Source: Cutibacterium namnetense (GTDB lineage: Bacteria; Actinomycetota; Actinomycetes; Propionibacteriales; Propionibacteriaceae). From it: a stretch of DNA of 64,000 bases. The notes beneath the pieces were generated by a model. That model saw only the letters and a list, made by a program, of their open reading frames with translations, was not told where the DNA came from and did not search any database. Both the position numbers and the translations under genes were made by a program. Of the stretch, positions 57,412 to 64,000 are shown piece after piece. Numbering within the stretch: position 1 is the first letter of the stretch; every line of letters starts with the position of its first letter. The stretch covers positions 105,314 to 169,313 of the forward strand of contig NZ_LWHO01000008.1 in the NCBI RefSeq assembly GCF_001642025.1. The letters run 5' to 3'.

Positions 57412-58673
57412 GACATGATCCCTCCGCTAACTGCGGCGCAGAGCAACCAGAGTAAGGCGACCACTATCACGTAAAAGCCAGTCCCGATGACGTGCGGGAC
57501 AAGCGGGGAACGGGAATATGGGGGGAATCCCCCGGTCCTGTTAAGGCCTGTGTAGAGGAGCAACTCACCAAGGAACTGACACATCGCGCCGAGCCCCCAC
57601 AGCATTACAACCCCTACCGGGACCAGTGCTCCGGAGGGCACAAACCACAAGACGCTGACGACTGCGACGACGAAGGTGGTGGAAAGGGTTGCGACCGAGT
57701 TGACGGTGTAGGCGACCTCCCAAGTCTGCCTGGACTGACGCCACGCGTATACCATCTTGATGAAGAGCGGACGTACCGCAAACACCACGGCGACGGCCAG
57801 GAACATGGTGAAGAACGCCTTCAACCACGCACTGAAGTCGAATCCGGTGACGCTATAGCTCCGACTGGGGTCGTCCTGACCGACCCAACCAAGGAAGCTG
57901 TGCGTAACGTGGTTGGCCCCGTTGTCGATGGAGGACATCACCCGCCACAGAAAGTTGGCAAAGGCGAAACCGGCAAACCCAGCCTGGGCAAGACCAGTCC
58001 ACAGCCAGAACTTCCGGGAGGCCATGGCCAGATCAAAGGCCTCTACGACGTCACCTCTCCAGATCCGGCGGAGCACTCCCCACGCGTCAGCAAACCAGTT
58101 ACCAGATGACCGTACCGCCAGCGCCCCCTGATAGGGCTGCTGCATCATCGGCGCTTGGCCAGCGGCGGGCATGGTCGGCAGGGGCTGTGTGGTGGTGTAC
58201 CCACCCTGCTGCGGAGTCGTTGGGTAAGGCCCCGGACGTCCAGGATTCGGTGCCATGCCAGGCTGAAACCCGGAACGCTGGCCGGGAGCCTGCATCGGGT
58301 AGGCAGGCCCCATGCCAGGCTGAGGCATCTGCTGCCCGGGGTGAACACCCGGCTGCCCCATCTGTTGTCCAGGCTGAGGACCAGGCTGCTGTCCAGGCTG
58401 AGGGCCAGGACCATAGGGACCGGGATGACCCTGGCCCTGCCACCCACCAGGCCAACCTGGTTGAGGACCATTGGGCTGATCAGGGCGGGGCCCGCTCTGG
58501 GGGCCGGTGAAACCCCCGGGCCCAGACGGGTGGGGTTGATTCGGATATGGCGGCGTCGGTGCCGGACGGATTACCGTCTGCGAAGGATCGACGGAATCGT
58601 GAGCGTTGTCAGATCGGCTATTAGAAGAAAGCTGATCGCGTTGTTCCTTGTCGTGATCGGATTCATCCGTCAT
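57408..58673 (-). CDS. Pro/Gly/Gln-rich integral membrane protein
   Basis: A 421-residue protein whose first 175 residues are hydrophilic and dominated by Pro, Gly and Gln (units like PGPQPGQQ and HPGQQMPQPGM). The rest has five or six membrane segments, from KFWLWTGLAQAGFAGFAFANF to FYVIVVALLWLLCAAVSGG. The ATG at 58673 (MTDESDHDKEQ) has GAGGGGA upstream; a longer frame is unlikely. It overlaps the lipoprotein gene by four bases. The function is unknown; similar tails occur in actinobacterial envelope and division proteins. Confidence 0.75.
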   Translation of the reverse strand: MTDESDHDKEQRDQLSSNSRSDNAHDSVDPSQTVIRPAPTPPYPNQPHPSGPGGFTGPQSGPRPDQPNGPQPGWPGGWQGQGHPGPYGPGPQPGQQPGPQPGQQMGQPGVHPGQQMPQPGMGPAYPMQAPGQRSGFQPGMAPNPGRPGPYPTTPQQGGYTTTQPLPTMPAAGQAPMMQQPYQGALAVRSSGNWFADAWGVLRRIWRGDVVEAFDLAMASRKFWLWTGLAQAGFAGFAFANFLWRVMSSIDNGANHVTHSFLGWVGQDDPSRSYSVTGFDFSAWLKAFFTMFLAVAVVFAVRPLFIKMVYAWRQSRQTWEVAYTVNSVATLSTTFVVAVVSVLWFVPSGALVPVGVVMLWGLGAMCQFLGELLLYTGLNRTGGFPPYSRSPLVPHVIGTGFYVIVVALLWLLCAAVSGGIMS

Positions 58674-58746
58674 GGAGGTCCCCTCAGTTCGTGACTGGAG
58701 ATTTGAATTCGTCAATCCCCAGTTCGCAATACAAAGTTTCGGCAAA

Positions 58747-58773
58747 AGTATAAACCGCATACTTCGTGTACAA
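58747..58773 (-). promoter_or_regulatory. Possible promoter for the envelope gene pair
   Basis: TTGTAC (58768-58773) and TATACT (58747-58752) on the minus strand have good boxes but only a 15-base spacer. It lies just after the fusA terminator and 74 bases before the start codon. Confidence 0.3.
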
Positions 58774-58790
58774 GTTGTTTGGGGTGTCCA

Positions 58791-58840
58791 TTAACGACTC
58801 GGCCCGGTCCCACATCTGTGGGACCGGGCCGAGTCGTTAA
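58791..58840 (-). terminator. fusA terminator, 23-bp perfect stem
   Basis: A 23-bp perfect inverted repeat (58791-58813 with 58818-58840) has an ATCT loop and lies 11 bases after the fusA stop. It is the longest perfect hairpin in the window and separates fusA from the envelope genes. Confidence 0.88.
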
Positions 58841-58851
58841 TATGTTGGGGC

Positions 58852-60945
<2,094 letters not shown>

Positions 60946-61045
60946 TGTGTTTGACCTCGAATCTTGGAGTAAGTGGTCTTCGTATGATGCTCGACGCAGA
61001 TGAACCTGCGGTGAACCGCAGATTTTCTGGGCTGGACGTGATGGT

Positions 61046-61071
61046 GCCCCCTCCCCAGGCGGGAAGGGGGC
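61046..61071 (-). terminator. Hairpin between rpsG and fusA
   Basis: GCCCCCT-CCC and GGG-A-AGGGGGC pair over ten bases with one bulge, about seven bases after the rpsG stop. Attenuation inside the str operon is inferred. Confidence 0.45.
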
Positions 61072-61077
61072 GAACAA

Positions 61078-61548
61078 TCACCAGCGGTAGTGGGCGAAGG
61101 CGCGGTTGGCCTCAGCCATCTTGTGAGTGTCCTCACGGCGCTTCACCGAAGCACCGAGGCCGTTGGAGGCGTCGAGGATCTCGTTCATGAGGCGCTCAGC
61201 CATGGTCTTCTCACGACGCTCACGAGAGAAAGCCACCAGCCAGCGCATCGCCAGGGTGGTTTGACGGGCAGGCTTGACCTCGACCGGCACCTGGTAGGTG
61301 GCACCGCCAACGCGGCGGGACTTGACCTCCAGCGAGGGCTTGATGTTGTCGAGCGCACGCTTGAGGGTCTGCACCGGGTCGGTGTTGTTCTTGGCCCGGC
61401 AACCCTCCAAAGCGGTGTAGACGATGTTCTGGGCGACAGTCTTCTTGCCGTCGAGCAGGATCTTGCTCACGAGTTGGGAAACGAGAGGAGATCCATAGAC
61501 GGGATCGACCATCACTGGGCGCTTCGGCGCGGGTCCCTTACGAGGCAT
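61078..61548 (-). CDS. rpsG: Ribosomal protein S7
   Basis: A primary 16S rRNA-binding head protein, 156 residues. [22 protein letters not shown] at the start (in part) and [19 protein letters not shown] are diagnostic. It lies three bases after rpsL. In E. coli S7 autoregulates the str operon. Confidence 0.97.
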   Translation of the reverse strand: MPRKGPAPKRPVMVDPVYGSPLVSQLVSKILLDGKKTVAQNIVYTALEGCRAKNNTDPVQTLKRALDNIKPSLEVKSRRVGGATYQVPVEVKPARQTTLAMRWLVAFSRERREKTMAERLMNEILDASNGLGASVKRREDTHKMAEANRAFAHYRW

Positions 61549-61551
61549 GAA

Positions 61552-61923
61552 TCACTTCTCCTTCTTGGCGCCGTAACGGCTACGGGCCTGCTTGCGGCCC
61601 TTCACACCCTGGGTGTCGAGGGAGCCGCGGACAATCTTGTACCGCACACCGGGGAGGTCCTTCACACGACCGCCACGCACGAGCACCATGGAGTGCTCCT
61701 GAAGATTGTGGCCGACCCCGGGAATATAGGCCGTGACCTCAATGCCCGACGAGAGGCGCACACGGGCAACCTTTCGCAGAGCAGAGTTCGGCTTCTTCGG
61801 CGTCGTGGTGTACACACGGGTGCACACGCCACGACGCTGCGGCGAGCCCTTGAGGGCAGGCGTCTTGTTCTTGCTGATCTTGTCAGTGCGGCCCTTGCGG
61901 ACCAGCTGCTGGATTGTAGGCAC
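61552..61923 (-). CDS. rpsL: Ribosomal protein S12
   Basis: The decoding-centre protein, 123 residues, and the classical streptomycin target. [18 protein letters not shown] and [17 protein letters not shown] carry the two lysines (about residues 43 and 88) where resistance changes occur; both read as wild type. The GTG at 61923 gives the conserved start [13 protein letters not shown] promoter is predicted about 210 bases upstream. Confidence 0.97.
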
Positions 61924-62239
61924 CGGCTGGTATCTCTTTCCGTCTGGTGGGTTCGGAATTCCCTGGCTTCGCACTCCTCCGTCGCTGCGTCGGGATCACC
62001 GCTGCCCCTCGCTGCAGATTGGGAGTGCCGTGCGAACTCCGCACGGGCAGACCTTCTCGCAGCAACTCGAGCGGCCGTGTATCGCCATGCCAAGGCACGC
62101 ACAAACATCCGGACGAACCGGACATGCTTTAACAGGGTATCCCCCTGCACTGCGGGGGTCAAACTTAGCAGCGCCACAACGCAGCGCGGCAGGATCATCC
62201 CGTAGGCACCGTCGGGTAAGAGGTGCCCGACTGGACTTT
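61924..62239 (-). other. 316-bp rpsL leader and promoter region
   Basis: No gene. It holds the predicted str promoter (62134-62162) and a leader of about 200 bases before rpsL, plus the short 3' flank of the repeat-protein gene. No riboswitch or terminator was recognised. Confidence 0.5.
62134..62162 (-). promoter_or_regulatory. Predicted str operon promoter
   Basis: On the minus strand: -35 TTGACC (62157-62162), a 17-base spacer, and -10 TACCCT (62134-62139), which fits the actinobacterial TAnnnT form. Start would be near 62127, giving a 200-base leader. Confidence 0.5.
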
Positions 62240-62779
62240 TCAGGCGCCGGTTTGAGGAAGGCTCTCCGGACGACCCGCCGGAGCACCTATGCCGCCTGCA
62301 GCCAAGAAGTTGCCGTTCGTGCCAGCGAACCGGCCAGCCGCGTTGCCGCGGATGTCACCGGAAATGTGCACTGACGGCAAAGTAATCGGTGGGATGCTCA
62401 CTACCCCGCCCTTGACCTTAGGTAGGACGATGGGGCGTCCGCTGATATCGGGGAGGGTGATTGTGCCGCCTTTAATATCAGGAAGGGTTATCGTTCCGCC
62501 CTTAATAGTCGGCAGAATGATCGGCCCAGCACTGATATCTGGCAGATAGATGGTGCCGCCATGAATCTCCGGAGGCACGATGATGTGATGGCGAGGTGTC
62601 TGGGTAGTTCCACCGCTCGCGTCCCCCAATGGACGATCAGTCCCACGGACATCCGTAGTTACCTTAGACGTCGGCATCGGAAGCGGAACACTCTCCGCAT
62701 TCGCGCCCGGGACCACCGCTATGAAAGCGGCCATTCCCAGGAACGCCGCGACGCTACCCGTCAGAACTGCTCGCTTCAT
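62240..62779 (-). CDS. Secreted decapeptide-repeat protein ending in LPQTGA
   Basis: A 179-residue exported protein of unknown function. A signal peptide (about 1-28, cut after GANA) is followed by a Thr/Pro linker and then seven tandem ten-residue units (64-133) of consensus GGTIxLPxIx, likely a regular beta structure. A short Gly/Ala region leads to the very end, SLPQTGA-stop. The LPXTG-like motif has no hydrophobic segment or charged tail after it, so standard sortase anchoring is doubtful. The ATG at 62779 has GAGGGGA eight bases upstream. Confidence 0.75.
   Translation of the reverse strand: MKRAVLTGSVAAFLGMAAFIAVVPGANAESVPLPMPTSKVTTDVRGTDRPLGDASGGTTQTPRHHIIVPPEIHGGTIYLPDISAGPIILPTIKGGTITLPDIKGGTITLPDISGRPIVLPKVKGGVVSIPPITLPSVHISGDIRGNAAGRFAGTNGNFLAAGGIGAPAGRPESLPQTGA
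62381..62590 (-). repeat. Seven tandem 30-bp coding repeats (decapeptides)
   Basis: Residues 64-133 of the secreted protein are seven units: HHIIVPPEIH, GGTIYLPDIS, AGPIILPTIK, GGTITLPDIK, GGTITLPDIS, GRPIVLPKVK and GGVVSIPPIT. Ile/Val at position 4, Leu/Val/Ile at 6 and Pro at 7 are almost invariant. Confidence 0.85.
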
Positions 62780-62876
62780 ACCGTCATCCCCTCGCAATAC
62801 CAGTGGTATCCATATGCGTCCAAGTGTACGACACCCGAGGGACGCGCAACAATTCGGTGCCTGCCCAGATGTGGAG

Positions 62877-62902
62877 AACCCCGCGTCCTGAGACGCGGGG
62901 TT
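62877..62902 (-). terminator. Terminator of the adhesin gene
   Basis: AACCCCGCGTC and GACGCGGGGTT form a perfect 11-bp stem with a four-base loop, 28 bases after the stop of the PT-repeat gene. Confidence 0.75.
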
Positions 62903-62930
62903 TAACAGTCAGGAAGAGTGATTCAGACTG

Positions 62931-63897
62931 TCAGACACCAGTATGAGGCAGAGTGCTCATCCCACCACCGACGTGCACAACACCTTGGCTATTTCCGTCA
63001 GTGACGACGGGGGTTGCCGTCGTGGTGGCAGCGCCCGGAGCCGGCTCGACGGTGTGCTCACCGGAGGTCGGAGCCGGAGCCGGCTTGGGAGTGGGCTTCG
63101 GTGTGGGCTTGGGAGCCGGAGTCGGAGTCGGCTTCGGCGTGGGCTTCGGTGTGGGCTTGGGAGCCGGAGTCGGAGTCGGCTTCGGCGTGGGCTTCGGTGT
63201 GGGCTTAGGAGCCGGGGTATCGCCGCTCAGCAGGTAGCCGGCCCCGTGATCCAGGTGCACACGAACTTTCCGGGCGGTGTTTCCATGATCGGTGAACGTC
63301 AAGGTGTAGTCGCCCACGGGAACATTGTCGGGGAAGGTGAACTTGTCGGTGTCGCCTCCAGCCCAGTAGCTGATCCGCTGTGAGTCCAGCAGGTCACCGT
63401 AGTCCTTGGTATCACCATCACGAACCAGCGATGCGGACACCCGATAATCATCAAACCCGTCAGTGACCATCTTGACGCTTTCGCCAGCTTTCCACTTGGT
63501 GGGGCTCATGGTCGCCTTGGTGCTGTTAGACACGAAAGAGGAACTGTCACTCTCCGAAACGCGCTTTCCGGCAGCATCGGCACAGGTATGCCCAAATGGT
63601 GTACTTGCCCGTGGAGGTCGGGGTGTAATGAGCCCGCTGCTCCTCATCTTTCACGGTAGTCCATGTCTCTGGGGGAGCCGATTCGCCCTTGGCAACACCC
63701 CATTTAATCTGCTCCGCCCCATCGATATTGCATTTGTCAAGCCGGAAGTCGAGCGACTTGTTCACGTCAACGTGCTGGGGAGCAGCGATACCATCATATT
63801 CGGGCAGCGTTGCATGGACCGACACAGCGCCACCAATGAGCGGTGTGAGTGCGAGGGCTAGCCCAGTCAAGCTCGCCCCGATTACGTGCCTCTTCAC
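62931..63897 (-). pseudogene. PT-repeat surface adhesin-like gene split by a frameshift
   Basis: Two overlapping frames make one product. The 5' frame (from GTG 63897, AAAGG upstream) encodes a signal peptide (VKRHVIGASLTGLALALTPL...) and an Ig-like region up to [10 protein letters not shown], then runs out at 63547. The other frame resumes with [17 protein letters not shown] and runs to 62931: a second domain, Pro/Thr/Lys repeats ([16 protein letters not shown]) and a terminal [12 protein letters not shown]. The break is near 63581-63592; loss of one base or gain of two restores about 321 residues. It resembles C. acnes PT-repeat surface proteins such as the dermatan-sulphate adhesins. Sequencing error, true decay or phase-off are all possible. 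Confidence 0.75.
63073..63216 (-). repeat. Three 48-bp repeats encoding Pro/Thr/Lys units
   Basis: Copies at 63121-63168 and 63169-63216 differ at only a base or two; the copy at 63073-63120 is more diverged. Each encodes a 16-residue KPTP-rich unit. Copy-number change by slippage is likely between strains. Confidence 0.9.
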
Positions 63898-63983
63898 GAT
63901 GGGAAACCTTTCAGTAAGCGCTGTATAGCGCCGCAGATATTCTTCTGACAGCCACGGACTGGGCAACTGCGCTTGAAATACTG

Positions 63984-64000
63984 CCCCCCCCCCCCCCCCC
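63984..64000. repeat. Poly-C tract (at least 17 C), cut by the window end
   Basis: Seventeen C in a row reach the last base of the window (poly-G on the minus strand). It lies 87 bases upstream of the adhesin start codon, so it is in the promoter or 5' region rather than the coding sequence. Poly-C tracts near C. acnes surface-protein genes have been proposed to cause phase variation. True length is unknown. Confidence 0.9.

Noticed and set aside
63073..63216. CRISPR-like array of 48-bp repeats
   Set aside because: The repeats are contiguous, without spacers, and in frame with Pro/Thr/Lys coding units.
63984..64000. Poly-C run as a pure assembly artefact
   Set aside because: Such tracts are known beside C. 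acnes surface-protein genes and the position fits; only its exact length is doubtful.

Overview
The window reads as one chromosomal segment of a high-GC actinobacterium of the family Propionibacteriaceae, most likely Cutibacterium (formerly Propionibacterium) acnes or a very close relative. The reasons are the actinobacterial translation genes (short-LID adenylate kinase, zinc-type S14 and L36, an S3 with a basic tail), a cambialistic-type superoxide dismutase, a very large secreted glycosidase suited to host glycans, and a proline-threonine repeat surface protein next to a long poly-C tract, a hallmark of C. acnes adhesin loci. The assignment comes from reading the sequence; no database search was run. 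No rRNA, tRNA, CRISPR array, insertion sequence or prophage was seen.

Layout. 1-6.9 kb (mostly + strand): the tail of an unknown gene, a cysteine-rich DUF1540 protein, then a tightly overlapping run trmB-truA-methyltransferase, followed by a three-gene ECF transporter (EcfT, a fused double ATPase, a membrane S-like component). 6.9-11.5 kb: a short-chain dehydrogenase, a two-gene ABC exporter and sodA. 11.7-21.5 kb: a 2100-residue secreted GH35-GH20 glycosidase, a sugar-porter-like MFS protein, a secreted transglutaminase-fold protein and a GT4 glycosyltransferase.

21.5-44.4 kb (minus strand): the ribosomal protein supercluster, read right to left. It runs rpsJ-rplC-rplD-rplW-rplB-rpsS-rplV-rpsC-rplP-rpmC-rpsQ, then rplN-rplX-rplE-rpsN-rpsH-rplF-rplR-rpsE-rpmD-rplO. 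A 5 kb block follows (peptide-type binding lipoprotein, glycerophosphodiesterase, MFS transporter, PH-domain membrane protein). Then come secY-adk-map, infA-rpmJ and rpsM-rpsK-rpsD-rpoA-rplQ. Every long gap inside the cluster carries a GC-rich hairpin, and two carry a readable promoter, so the supercluster is probably several overlapping transcription units.

44.4-54 kb: a BioW-BioF fusion preceded by a palindrome close to the BioQ operator, head-to-head gltX and glnS, a 5'-nucleotidase-family protein and a membrane alpha/beta hydrolase. 54-62 kb (minus): the str region rpsL-rpsG-fusA ... tuf, in which two envelope genes (a Pro/Gly/Gln-rich membrane protein and a lipoprotein with a C-terminal transmembrane segment) separate fusA from tuf. 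62-64 kb (minus): two secreted proteins that both end in an LPXTG-like motif with no sorting tail. One is built of decapeptide repeats. The other is a PT-repeat adhesin split by a frameshift and preceded by the poly-C tract (poly-G on its coding strand) at the window edge.

The most interesting observations are the single-chain GH35-GH20 enzyme, the bioWF fusion with its operator, the truncated-LPXTG pair with homopolymer and frameshift, the serine-for-cysteine transglutaminase-like protein, the interrupted spc and str operons, and the extended ribosomal protein L4. Promoter and terminator calls are by eye.
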